NCBI GenBank assembly: GCA_945613045.1
Contig: CALZAG010000014.1
Coordinates: 1 to 18,129 of the forward strand
Length of the DNA stretch: 18,129 bases
Origin: an uncultured Clostridia bacterium
GTDB taxonomy: Bacteria > Bacillota > Clostridia > Oscillospirales > Oscillospiraceae
Direction: 5' to 3'
Numbering within the stretch: the stretch's first letter is position 1; the number at the start of each line of letters is the position of its first letter. Made by a program: the position numbers and the translations under genes. Under the pieces are notes generated by a model. It had not been told where the DNA came from, did not search any database, and worked only from the letters and a program-made list of their open reading frames with translations. Positions 1 to 7,546 of the stretch are shown here, piece by piece.

Positions 1-1457
1 TAGTAGCCGAACACCTTGTTGTAGCCCACCTTGAGCTTTTTGATGCCGGTGCGCTGGCGCTCGCGCGCCTCGAGCTCGGCGACGGCCTGCGCGCCGTTAT
101 CGCGGATCTGCCGGAGCTTGTCCACCTGCTCGGAGTAGCCGGTCCTGAGTATGCCGCCCTCGCGCACGGAAAAGGGAGGGTCGTCGCAGATGGCCCAGTC
201 GATGCGCGTGAGTATCTCGTCAAGGGTGTCCATTGCGGCGATATCGCGCAGCGCGGCGCTCTTGAAGCCGCCGAGGAGGTTGCATATCTCCGGCAGCGCC
301 CTTGCGCAGTCGGCAAGGCTCAGCAGGTCGCGGCCGTTGGCGGTGCCGTAGACGACGCGGCCTATGAGCCGCTGCATATCGCTTATGCCGCGCAGAAGCC
401 CGATGAGCTCGCCGCGTGTGACGTTATCGCGGAAAAGCTCGTCCACCGCCGCAAGGCGGCGCTTTATCGCAACGGGGCTGAGCAGCGGACGCTCGAGCCA
501 TGCCCTGAGCAGTCTCCCGCCCATGGGCGTTCTGGTCTTGTCCAGCACCCACAGCAGCGAGCCGCGCTTTTCGCCCGTGCGCAGGGCTTCCGTCAGCTCA
601 AGCGAGCGGCGGGTCGCCCAGTCCATCTCCATGTATCTGCCGCCGCTGAAAAGATCGATGCTGCGGATATGCGCCATGTCGGTTTTCTGCGTTTCGTCGA
701 TATACCGCAGCAGCGCTCCGGCGGCGGAGACCGCCTCAGGCGTACCGTCAAGCCCCGCGGCAGCAACATCCGGCAGGTCAAACTGCCGGCATATGCGCGC
801 GGCGCACTCGGCATATTCATAGTCGTCGCCGCCCATCTCGAGCATACAGCCGAGCTTTTTACGGGCAAAATCGGGTATGGCGCCGGTCTCGGCGGCCGCC
901 TTGTTCATGACAAGCTCACGCGGGGCAAAGCGGCCGAGCTCGTTTAAAACATGGCTCACCGCGTCGCCCTCGAAGGCCGCGACGCAGAACTCGCCCGTGG
1001 ATATGTCGCAGAAGGCGGCCGCGGCGCGTCCGGCCTCATAAAACACCGAGCCGAGGTAGTTGCTGCGCCCCTCCTCGAGCATGGAGGCGTCCGTCACGGT
1101 GCCGGGGGTGATTATGCGGATAACGTCGCGCTTGACGAGGCCCTTCGCGGTGGCGGGGTCCTCGATCTGCTCGCAGATGGCGACCTTGTAGCCCTTGGCG
1201 ATGAGGCGGGCGATATAGCTCTGGCTGCTGTGATACGGCACGCCGCACATGGGGGTGCGCTTTTCCGGATCGGCAATACCGCGGTCGCGCGTCGTCAGCG
1301 CGAGATCCAGCTCCCGCGACGCTATCTTCGCGTCCTCGTCGAACATCTCGTAAAAATCGCCGAGGCGGAAAAACAGCAGGCAGTCGGAGTGCCGGGCCTT
1401 TATCTCGTTGTACTGCTTTTTCATCGGCGTAAGCTCCGCCGTTTTCTCACCTGTCAT
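1..1457 (-). CDS. mutS: DNA mismatch repair protein MutS (N-terminal part, cut by window edge)
   Basis: MutS recognises base mismatches and small loops and starts mismatch repair together with MutL. About 485 codons are visible, reading leftward from ATG at 1457. The N-terminal mismatch-binding domain is clear: the segment LLFFRLGDFYEMF carries the Phe-x-Glu motif (F35 and E37) that stacks on and contacts the mismatch, followed by PMCGVPYHS and AICEQIEDPATAKG. The connector and core domains follow, and the visible part stops at ERQRTGIKKLKVGYNKVFGY, near the clamp/lever region. The C-terminal ATPase (Walker A and B) lies beyond base 1, so whether the gene is intact cannot be judged. The start is fixed by a 4-base ATGA overlap with the upstream membrane-protein gene, which suggests translational coupling. 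It is the last visible gene of the miaB operon. Codon use matches the neighbours. Confidence 0.96.
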   Translation of the reverse strand, partial: MTGEKTAELTPMKKQYNEIKARHSDCLLFFRLGDFYEMFDEDAKIASRELDLALTTRDRGIADPEKRTPMCGVPYHSSQSYIARLIAKGYKVAICEQIEDPATAKGLVKRDVIRIITPGTVTDASMLEEGRSNYLGSVFYEAGRAAAAFCDISTGEFCVAAFEGDAVSHVLNELGRFAPRELVMNKAAAETGAIPDFARKKLGCMLEMGGDDYEYAECAARICRQFDLPDVAAAGLDGTPEAVSAAGALLRYIDETQKTDMAHIRSIDLFSGGRYMEMDWATRRSLELTEALRTGEKRGSLLWVLDKTRTPMGGRLLRAWLERPLLSPVAIKRRLAAVDELFRDNVTRGELIGLLRGISDMQRLIGRVVYGTANGRDLLSLADCARALPEICNLLGGFKSAALRDIAAMDTLDEILTRIDWAICDDPPFSVREGGILRTGYSEQVDKLRQIRDNGAQAVAELEARERQRTGIKKLKVGYNKVFGY

Positions 1458-1996
1458 TTGACCGCCTTTTCTTCCTTTTCCTTTTCAAGCCCGGCGCGGA
1501 AGCGCTCGGGGACGAATTTCATGAATTCCTCCCATGTATTGTCGGCATAATTGAAATAGAAAACGCCTTTTTCAACAAATTCGGGGAACTCGCGCCGCTC
1601 TTTGTCGGCAAGCTCATGGTCCGAGGCGTAGCACCACCACGACCGGCGGGTCTTTATAAGCCCGCAGCAGCGGACGTCCTCCCAGTTGAGCCGATATTCG
1701 GCGCCCTCCTCACCGCCGGTGCGGAAGATCATGCCCGTTCCCGTGAAGGAGATGTTCGCAAGTCCGAAGCTGTTGGCCGAGATGAAATGGGCCGAGATGA
1801 GCCATATGGCCGACAGCACAACGACGATGGCCGAAAGGCCGCGCAGGCTCGCAAGCGGGGTGAAAAAGCCCAGCGCCAGCACCGCCGCGCCGAGCACGAG
1901 CAGCACCGAGCCCGCGTAATACATCGCCTTTATTATGTTCGAGGGAAATCTCAGGCTCTGCGTGACCTGATATCTTTTGAGTTTTTCTTCTTTCAT
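1454..1996 (-). CDS. Unrecognised two-helix membrane protein between miaB and mutS
   Basis: I do not recognise this 180-residue protein as a named family. The N-terminus is short and basic (MKEEKLKRYQ). Two strongly hydrophobic segments follow, at about residues 24-45 and 52-73, with a very short turn, so they look like a membrane hairpin. Residues about 80-167 form a soluble domain rich in Trp, Tyr and Phe, with the segments NWEDVRCCGLIKTRRSWWCY (104-123) and GVFYFNYADNTWEEFMKFVP (144-163). The tail is highly charged (EKEKEEKAVK). Two N-terminal helices followed by a small beta-rich domain recall membrane-anchored bacterial PH-like (YcxB-type) proteins, but that is only a resemblance by eye. 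It overlaps both miaB upstream and mutS downstream by ATGA, so it is certainly co-transcribed and probably translationally coupled with both. No signal peptidase site is visible. Function is unknown. Confidence 0.85.
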   Translation of the reverse strand: MKEEKLKRYQVTQSLRFPSNIIKAMYYAGSVLLVLGAAVLALGFFTPLASLRGLSAIVVVLSAIWLISAHFISANSFGLANISFTGTGMIFRTGGEEGAEYRLNWEDVRCCGLIKTRRSWWCYASDHELADKERREFPEFVEKGVFYFNYADNTWEEFMKFVPERFRAGLEKEKEEKAVK

Positions 1997-3411
1997 TTCT
2001 TTTCCACCTCTCCGTAAAGCGCCCAGGTATTGCTTGAAGTTATTCTCACGTCTATGAATTTTCCGATGAGCTCCGCGCCGCCCTTGAGGTGCACGAGCCT
2101 GCCTCCGTTTGTGCGGGAGGAGAGGTTGTACTCCGGTTTTCCCGTCTCGCCGTCCACGAGGACGCGCACCGTCTTCCCCTCATATTCCGCGTGCTTCTGA
2201 GCCGAGACGCGGTTTGCCGCCTCAAGGAGCCTGTCAAAGCGGCGCTGCTTATCCTCGCGGGTCGCCGCGTCGGGCATCGCAGCCGCCGGAGTCCCGACGC
2301 GCTTTGAGTAGATGAAGGTGAACATCGCGTCGTAGCCCACCGCGTCGCAGAGCTTAACGGTGTCCTCAAACTCCTCGTCCGTCTCGCCGGGGAAGCCCAC
2401 GATGATATCCGTCGTGATGACGAGATCGGGCATATACCGCCGCGCAAGCCTTACCTTTTCCAGATATTTTTCCGCCGTGTAATTGCGGTTCATGACCTTC
2501 AGGACGCGGTCGTTTCCCGACTGCACGGGCAGATGGAGCTGATGAGCGCATTTTTCGCATTCGGCCATGGTGCGGAAGAGCTTCTCCGTCGCGTCCTTGG
2601 GGTGGCTGGTCATGAAGCGGATGAGAAACTCGCCCGGAATGTCGTTTATCATGCGTATGAGGTCGGCAAAATCCGTTTCGCCGCCGAGGTCGCGGCCGTA
2701 GGAGTTTACGTTCTGACCCAGCAGGGTTATGTCCTTGTAGCCGTCGGCGACGAGCTGCCGCGCCTCGGCCACGATATCCTCCGGACGGCGGGAGCGCTCC
2801 CTGCCGCGGACGTATGGCACGACGCAGTAGGTGCAGAAATTATTGCAGCCGTACATGATCGACAGCCACGCCTTGACCTTCCCGTCGCGCTTTAAGGGCA
2901 TACCCTCGGCGACGGCCCCGTCGCTGCGGTCGACCGCGAAAACGCGCTTTTTGCCCGTCATGGTCTTTTGCAGAAGCTCCGGAAAGCGCCACAGCTCATG
3001 CGGCCCGAACACCAGATCCACCACGGGATAGGACTTCTTCAGCTTCTCGGCCATGTGCTCCTGCTGCACCATGCAGCCGCACACCGCGATTATCTGCCCC
3101 GGGCGCTGCTTTTTGCTGTGATTGAGCTGCCCGACGTTTCCCAGAACGCGCATCTCCGCGTGCTCGCGCACCGCGCAGGTGTTCACGACGATGACGTCCG
3201 CCTCGAACTCATCCTGCGTAAAGCCGTAGCCCATTTCGGCAAGATAGCCGCGTATCTTCTCGCTGTCTGCCTCGTTCTGCTGGCAGCCGTAGGTGTCCAC
3301 CATGGCGAGGTGCTGCCGCCCGTCCGCCGCGAGCCCTTCGGCTATATGCGCGCAGATATCCTCCTGCCGCCGTATCTCGTTGATTCCTATTTCTTTTCTC
3401 TCGTAAGCCAT
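1993..3411 (-). CDS. miaB: tRNA-2-methylthio-N6-dimethylallyladenosine synthase MiaB
   Basis: This radical-SAM methylthiotransferase converts i6A37 to ms2i6A37 in tRNAs reading UNN codons, acting after MiaA. The protein has 472 residues. The N-terminal methylthiotransferase domain carries three cluster cysteines in TYGCQQNEADSE (C43), NTCAVRE (C79) and GCMVQQ (C113). The radical-SAM CxxxCxxC motif is in YGCNNFCTYC (C189, C193, C196), followed by VPYVRGRERSR. The C-terminal 60 or so residues (about 408-469) look like a TRAM RNA-binding domain. The motif set fits MiaB better than the relatives MtaB or RimO. The N-terminus is about 30 residues longer than in the E. coli enzyme, as is common in Clostridia. 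The ATG at 3411 has an AAGGAAG ribosome binding site (3420-3426) 8 bases upstream. It is the first gene of the operon with the membrane protein and mutS, and the stop overlaps the next start (ATGA). Confidence 0.96.
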   Translation of the reverse strand: MAYERKEIGINEIRRQEDICAHIAEGLAADGRQHLAMVDTYGCQQNEADSEKIRGYLAEMGYGFTQDEFEADVIVVNTCAVREHAEMRVLGNVGQLNHSKKQRPGQIIAVCGCMVQQEHMAEKLKKSYPVVDLVFGPHELWRFPELLQKTMTGKKRVFAVDRSDGAVAEGMPLKRDGKVKAWLSIMYGCNNFCTYCVVPYVRGRERSRRPEDIVAEARQLVADGYKDITLLGQNVNSYGRDLGGETDFADLIRMINDIPGEFLIRFMTSHPKDATEKLFRTMAECEKCAHQLHLPVQSGNDRVLKVMNRNYTAEKYLEKVRLARRYMPDLVITTDIIVGFPGETDEEFEDTVKLCDAVGYDAMFTFIYSKRVGTPAAAMPDAATREDKQRRFDRLLEAANRVSAQKHAEYEGKTVRVLVDGETGKPEYNLSSRTNGGRLVHLKGGAELIGKFIDVRITSSNTWALYGEVEKK

Positions 3412-3442
3412 TATCCGTGCTTCCTTATGCTTTGATTATTTA

Positions 3443-3471
3443 AGCATACCAAAAACGCCCCTGACTTTCAA
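3443..3471 (-). promoter_or_regulatory. Sigma-A-type promoter of the miaB operon
   Basis: Read on the minus strand there is a -35 TTGAAA (3466-3471), a 17-bp spacer and a -10 TATGCT (3443-3448). The -10 is preceded by TGG, that is an extended -10 (TGn). The predicted start near 3436 leaves an untranslated leader of about 25 bases containing the AAGGAAG site of miaB. A perfect dyad (TATGCTT / AAGCATA, 3426-3448) overlaps the -10 and the start point and may be an operator. Confidence 0.7.
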
Positions 3472-3530
3472 CTAAAATCTCCCCACGCCGCCGGCGGGCA
3501 AAAAGTTTTGAGGCTGTTAACAAAAGCCTG

Positions 3531-3559
3531 TGGTTTTTTCGGCAAAAACAATGTATAAT
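3531..3559 (+). promoter_or_regulatory. Probable mutL promoter with perfect -10 and weak -35
   Basis: A perfect TATAAT lies at 3554-3559, about 31 bases before the mutL ATG. The hexamer 17 bp upstream (TGGTTT, 3531-3536) is a poor match to TTGACA. A strong ribosome binding site AAGGAGA (3574-3580) lies 10 bases before ATG 3591. The A/T-rich spacer between the divergent genes supports a promoter here; the -35 assignment is weak. Confidence 0.5.
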
Positions 3560-3590
3560 AAGATATTCCGCATAAGGAGACCCTTGCGAT

Positions 3591-5444
3591 ATGACAAAGA
3601 TAAACATACTGCCGCCGCTGGTGGCGGACATGATAGCCGCGGGCGAGGTGGTCGAAAGGCCGGCGTCCGTGATAAAGGAGCTCGTGGAAAACGCGCTTGA
3701 CGCGGGAGCGGCGAAGATAAGCGTCGAATTCAAAAACGGCGGCGCGACCTTCATTCGCGTCACCGACGACGGCTGCGGCATGAGCCCCGAGGACGCGGGC
3801 GTTGCCTTCCTGCGCCACGCGACGAGCAAGCTTCACGACGAAAAGGGCCTTGAGGCCATAGGCACGATGGGCTTTCGCGGCGAGGCTCTCGCGGCGATAT
3901 CCGCCGTGAGCCGCGTTGAGCTCGTCACCCGCGAAAGGGGCGCGGCCGAGGGCGTCGCCGTGACGGTGCAGGCCGGGGATATCGTCGACATGGTGCCCTG
4001 CGGCTGCCCGGAGGGCACGAGCATCACCGTGCGCGATATTTTCTTCAACACCCCCGCAAGGCTGAAATTCTTAAAAAGCGACCGCGCGGAGGCCTCCGCC
4101 TGCGCCGCCGCCGCGCTGCACTGCGCGCTCGGCAGACCCGAGGTCTCGCTGCGCCTTCGCCGCGACGGCGAGGAGCTTTTCTTCACCCCCGGCGACGGCA
4201 GAACCGAGTCGGCGGTATATTCCCTGCTGGGCAGGGAGCTTGCCTCAGCTATGCTGCCCTGCCGCGCAGAGGGCGGGGGCATGGCCGTCGAGGGCTTCGT
4301 GTCCTCCCCCGCGGCGGGGCGCGGCAACCGCAGCAACCAGCATTTTTACTGCAACGGCAGATACATAAAGTCCGCGCTTTTGCAGGCGGCGGTCGAGCAG
4401 GCGTATAAAAACACGCTGCTCACCGGGCGCTTCCCCTCCTGCGTTCTCTACATCAGCCTGAGCTGCGGCGCGGTGGACGTGAACGTGCACCCGGCCAAGA
4501 CCGAGGTCAAGTTCTCGGACGAAAAGAAGCTGTTCGACCTTGTGTATCAGGCTGTGCGCGCCGCCATTGAGCAGGAGAGCGGGCCGCTTGAGATAAAGCT
4601 CTCGGAGAGCACGCGCCGCCTTGCCGCGGCCCCCAAGCCGGACTTTTTCAAGACCGTGAGCGCGGCCGATTACCGCAGGACCGCGTCGAAGGCCGAGCAC
4701 CGCGATACCGAAAGGCCGGTGTTCAGATCTGCTCCGACACATTCCGCGCACAGTCCGTCGAGGGAGGTCTTTTCCTCCCGGAGCCTGCCGGACTCAGTCG
4801 AAAATACGCCCCCGAAAATCCCCTCATACACAGGAAAAAGTGTTGAAAATTCAGTTGAAAATGTTGAAAGCATCACGAAAAGCGCCTGCCGCGTGATAGG
4901 CGAGGCGCTCGGCACCTACATCCTTGCCGAGCAGGACGGGGAGCTGCTGCTCATCGACAAGCACGCCGCGCACGAGCGCATGATCTTCGACCGCCTGAAG
5001 GCTCAGGGACGGGAGATCATGAGCCAGACCCTGCTGAGCCCCGTCATCATAAAGCCCACGGCCGCCGACGCGGAGCTCATCGAGAAAAACGAGCAGCTTT
5101 TATCCTCGCTCGGCTTTGAGATAGAGCCCTTCGGCGCGAGCGAGCTTGCCATACGCGCCCTGCCGGACGACATCGACCCCGGCGAGGCGGAAAGCGCCGT
5201 TGAGGAGCTTTGCGAAAAGCTCAGACGCGGCGGAGTGAGCGCGGAGGACGCGCGCGACGAGCTGCTGCACACCGTCGCCTGCAAGGCGGCGATAAAGGCC
5301 GGCCGCCGGCACGATACAGCGGAGCTTGAGCGCATCGCCGCGGCTGTCGCGGCGGGCGAGGTCAGATACTGCCCTCACGGCAGGCCGGTATCCGTAAGGC
5401 TCACAAAAAAAGAGCTGGATAAATTCTTCAGCCGCATCGTCTGA
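3591..5444 (+). CDS. mutL: DNA mismatch repair protein MutL (endonuclease type)
   Basis: MutL couples mismatch recognition by MutS to strand cleavage and excision. In bacteria without MutH and Dam it makes the nick itself. Of the 617 residues, the N-terminal third is a GHKL ATPase: KELVENALDAGA (catalytic E30, Mg-binding N34), DDGCGM (59-64) and GFRGEALAAIS (94-104), followed by the S5-like domain ending in VNVHPAKTEVKF. A low-complexity linker (roughly residues 345-430) contains three SVEN units. The C-terminal domain carries the metal-site motifs DKHAAHER (456-463), ACKAAIKAG (from 563) and CPHGRP (594-599). The first differs from the usual DQHAxxExxxxE by K for Q and by D467 for the last E, a mild variant that should still bind metal. 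It starts the long plus-strand gene run and ends 11 bases before miaA. Confidence 0.96.
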   Translation: MTKINILPPLVADMIAAGEVVERPASVIKELVENALDAGAAKISVEFKNGGATFIRVTDDGCGMSPEDAGVAFLRHATSKLHDEKGLEAIGTMGFRGEALAAISAVSRVELVTRERGAAEGVAVTVQAGDIVDMVPCGCPEGTSITVRDIFFNTPARLKFLKSDRAEASACAAAALHCALGRPEVSLRLRRDGEELFFTPGDGRTESAVYSLLGRELASAMLPCRAEGGGMAVEGFVSSPAAGRGNRSNQHFYCNGRYIKSALLQAAVEQAYKNTLLTGRFPSCVLYISLSCGAVDVNVHPAKTEVKFSDEKKLFDLVYQAVRAAIEQESGPLEIKLSESTRRLAAAPKPDFFKTVSAADYRRTASKAEHRDTERPVFRSAPTHSAHSPSREVFSSRSLPDSVENTPPKIPSYTGKSVENSVENVESITKSACRVIGEALGTYILAEQDGELLLIDKHAAHERMIFDRLKAQGREIMSQTLLSPVIIKPTAADAELIEKNEQLLSSLGFEIEPFGASELAIRALPDDIDPGEAESAVEELCEKLRRGGVSAEDARDELLHTVACKAAIKAGRRHDTAELERIAAAVAAGEVRYCPHGRPVSVRLTKKELDKFFSRIV

Positions 5445-5455
5445 AAGGAGCGCTC

Positions 5456-6397
5456 ATGCCCCCGAAAATCGTTGTTGTAACAGGCCCGACGGCAACGGGC
5501 AAAACGCGGCTCGCGGTCGCGCTGGCAAAGGATTTTGACGGCGAGATCGTCTCCGCCGACTCCATGCAGGTCTACCGCCGCATGGACATCGGCACAGCCA
5601 AGGTCACTCCCGCCGAGGCGCAGGGCGTGCCGCACCGCATGATAGACGTCGCCGAGCCTTATGAGAGCTATTCCGTCGCCCGCTATGTGCGTGAGGCCTC
5701 GGCCTGCGTTGACGATATCCTCGCGCGCGGAAAGCTGCCCATCCTCGCCGGCGGCACCAATCTTTACATCGACTCTCTCGTATCCGGCAGGGACTTTGCC
5801 GAGAATGAGGGCGACAACGCGCTGAGGGAGCGCCTCGGCGCGGAATATGACGAGTCAGGCGGCGAAGCGATGCTCGAAAGGCTTCGCGGCTTCGACCCCG
5901 AGCGGGCGGCAAAGCTGCATCCGGCCGACCGGCGGCGCATCATCCGTGCCATCGAGGTGTATATGCTCAGCGGCAGGACCATCACGCAGCACGACCTTGA
6001 GACGAAGGCCGTCCCGCCGCGCTACGACGCGCTGCGCATAGCCCTCGACTTTGAGGACAGGGCGCAGCTTTACGGGCGCATCGACCGCCGCGTCGACGAA
6101 ATGGTCGCGCAGGGGCTTTTCGAGGAGGTCAGCTCGCTCCTTAACGAGGGATTATCCCCCGACGCCACCTCCATGCAGGCCATCGGCTACAAGGAGCCGG
6201 CAGCCTTCCTGCGCGGCGAGATAACAAGGGATGAGGCCATAGAGCTTATAAAGCGCGAATCGCGCCGCTACGCCAAGCGGCAGCTCACATGGCTGCGGCG
6301 GGATGAGAGCCTTTTCCGCATCCGCTGGGGCGACCCGCCCGATTTTAATGAAGCCCGACGGCTTTCGACCGAATACTTGCACTCGCGTGGTTTATGA
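5456..6397 (+). CDS. miaA: tRNA dimethylallyltransferase MiaA
   Basis: MiaA transfers a dimethylallyl group from DMAPP to N6 of A37 in tRNAs reading UNN codons, giving i6A37, the substrate of MiaB. The 313-residue length is normal. Visible motifs are the P-loop GPTATGKT (10-17), SADSMQVYRRMDIGTAK (33-49, with D35 the likely general base), HRMIDV, the substrate loop GGTNLYIDSLV, RRRIIRAIEVY, MQAIGYKE and the C-terminal RRYAKRQLTWLRR. The ribosome binding site AAAGGAG (5444-5450) starts on the last base of the mutL stop codon, so mutL and miaA are co-transcribed. miaA-hfq adjacency is widespread in bacteria. Confidence 0.96.
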   Translation: MPPKIVVVTGPTATGKTRLAVALAKDFDGEIVSADSMQVYRRMDIGTAKVTPAEAQGVPHRMIDVAEPYESYSVARYVREASACVDDILARGKLPILAGGTNLYIDSLVSGRDFAENEGDNALRERLGAEYDESGGEAMLERLRGFDPERAAKLHPADRRRIIRAIEVYMLSGRTITQHDLETKAVPPRYDALRIALDFEDRAQLYGRIDRRVDEMVAQGLFEEVSSLLNEGLSPDATSMQAIGYKEPAAFLRGEITRDEAIELIKRESRRYAKRQLTWLRRDESLFRIRWGDPPDFNEARRLSTEYLHSRGL

Positions 6398-6399
6398 TG

Positions 6400-6429
6400 T
6401 TTTCGTACCGTTTATGACCGGTACGAAAA
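6400..6429. repeat. Perfect 11-bp inverted repeat between miaA and hfq
   Basis: Three bases after the miaA stop, TTTTCGTACCG (6400-6410) and CGGTACGAAAA (6419-6429) form perfect arms around an 8-base loop. The spacing to the hfq start is 22 bases. In RNA this makes a stable hairpin. No U-run follows, so it is not a typical intrinsic terminator. It could be an mRNA processing or stability element, an attenuator, or a DNA operator. Confidence 0.75.
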
Positions 6430-6451
6430 TACATACACAGGAGCTGCAATC

Positions 6452-6679
6452 ATGCAAAAGACACAGAATTTACAGGACGCATTTCTCAATCAGGTACGCC
6501 GCGACAGGACAAACCTCACGGTTTTTCTCATGAACGGCTTTCAGATGCACGGTATCATACGCGGCTACGACGGCTTCACCGTCGTGCTCGATTCCGACGG
6601 CAGGCAGCAGCTTATTTATAAGCACGCCATCTCCACCATCATCCCGCCCAGGCCCGTGGAGCTCGGCTCGGACGACTGA
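6452..6679 (+). CDS. hfq: RNA chaperone Hfq
   Basis: Hfq forms a hexameric Sm-like ring that binds A- and U-rich RNA and, in many bacteria, pairs small RNAs with messages. The 75-residue protein contains LQDAFLNQVRRDRTNLTVFL (N-terminal helix and start of Sm1), the segment NGFQMHGIIRGYDGFTVVL, and the Sm2 signature YKHAIS followed by TIIPPRPVEL. The C-terminal tail is only a few acidic residues, as usual in Bacillota and unlike the long tail of E. coli. An AGGAG ribosome binding site lies at 6439-6443. The stop overlaps the next start as TGATG, which suggests coupling to the HlyD-like gene. Confidence 0.96.
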   Translation: MQKTQNLQDAFLNQVRRDRTNLTVFLMNGFQMHGIIRGYDGFTVVLDSDGRQQLIYKHAISTIIPPRPVELGSDD

Positions 6680-7521
6680 TGCGCGGGGGAGGCTGCCTTC
6701 GCTTTGCCGCGGCGGCGCTTTTTCTCGCGCTGGCGGCATACCTCGGAGCGGGCTTCCTGCGGGAGAGCGAAGCTCCGGAAACACTCAGGGCCGAGCGCGT
6801 CACCGAAAGCCGCTCGCTCTGCCTTGAGGGCGCCGTCATACGCGACGAGCGCTATGTCACCTGCTCGGACAGGGAGGCCTACCTCCCTGTCCGCACGGGC
6901 GAGCGCGTCCGCGGCGGCGAGGTCGTCGCCGTCAGGCAGGAGGCGCTGGAGGATTATTTGAGCTGCCTTGACGCCGAAAACGGCGCCGGGCCGGAAAAAG
7001 GGGAGCTGCGCGGGCTCATCTACGCGCCCTGCGCGGGCTTTTTCAGCAGCTATCTGGACGGCTTTGAGGAGCTCAGCCTTGAAAATTTCGACGATTTCAC
7101 CCCCTCGGTGCCTGAAAACGCCGTGGGCAGGATCGTGCAGGGCGGCTGGTTTTTCGTCGCCGATACGAAGGAGGCGGAGCTGCTTCGGCCCGGGCAGAGC
7201 GTCACGCTCACGCTGCTTGACAGCTACGGCGCGCAGGTGCTCTCAAACCGGGACGGCAGGCTCGTCATCCGCTGCCGCGAGGGACTTTCCGACATTCTCA
7301 ACGCCCGCCGGCTGACGCTCACCGTGACGCTCTCGGAAAGCAGCGGCATAAAGGTCCCGCTGAGCGCGCTGCGGCACGAGGAAAACGAAGCGTATGTATA
7401 CGTCCTCAAAGCGGGGCTTGAGGAAAAATGCCCCGTCGAGATCATCTTTCAAAACGAAGACTACTGCCTTGTGCGGGAGGATAAGCTCCGCGAGGGCATG
7501 GATATAATATTGCAGAAATAA
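6679..7521 (+). CDS. HlyD/membrane-fusion-like adaptor protein, membrane anchored
   Basis: The protein has 280 residues: one N-terminal membrane segment (about 8-26), then an extracytoplasmic part. VRTGERVRGGEVVAV (about 71-85) looks like half of a biotinyl-lipoyl-like hairpin, and LIYAPCAGFFSSYLDGFEEL resembles the second half seen in HlyD-type adaptors. The C-terminal part (KVPLSALRHEENEAYVYVLK ... LREGMDIILQK) matches the usual end of membrane-fusion proteins. No ABC transporter or RND pump gene is adjacent, and the long coiled-coil hairpin of true export adaptors appears to be missing. A role in export is therefore doubtful; a cell-envelope or division-related role is possible given the following yggS-sepF-divIVA genes. 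Start ATG 6679 overlaps the hfq stop by one base. Confidence 0.8.
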   Translation: MRGGGCLRFAAAALFLALAAYLGAGFLRESEAPETLRAERVTESRSLCLEGAVIRDERYVTCSDREAYLPVRTGERVRGGEVVAVRQEALEDYLSCLDAENGAGPEKGELRGLIYAPCAGFFSSYLDGFEELSLENFDDFTPSVPENAVGRIVQGGWFFVADTKEAELLRPGQSVTLTLLDSYGAQVLSNRDGRLVIRCREGLSDILNARRLTLTVTLSESSGIKVPLSALRHEENEAYVYVLKAGLEEKCPVEIIFQNEDYCLVREDKLREGMDIILQK

Positions 7522-7546
7522 AGATAACTGGTGATAAGGTGATAAT

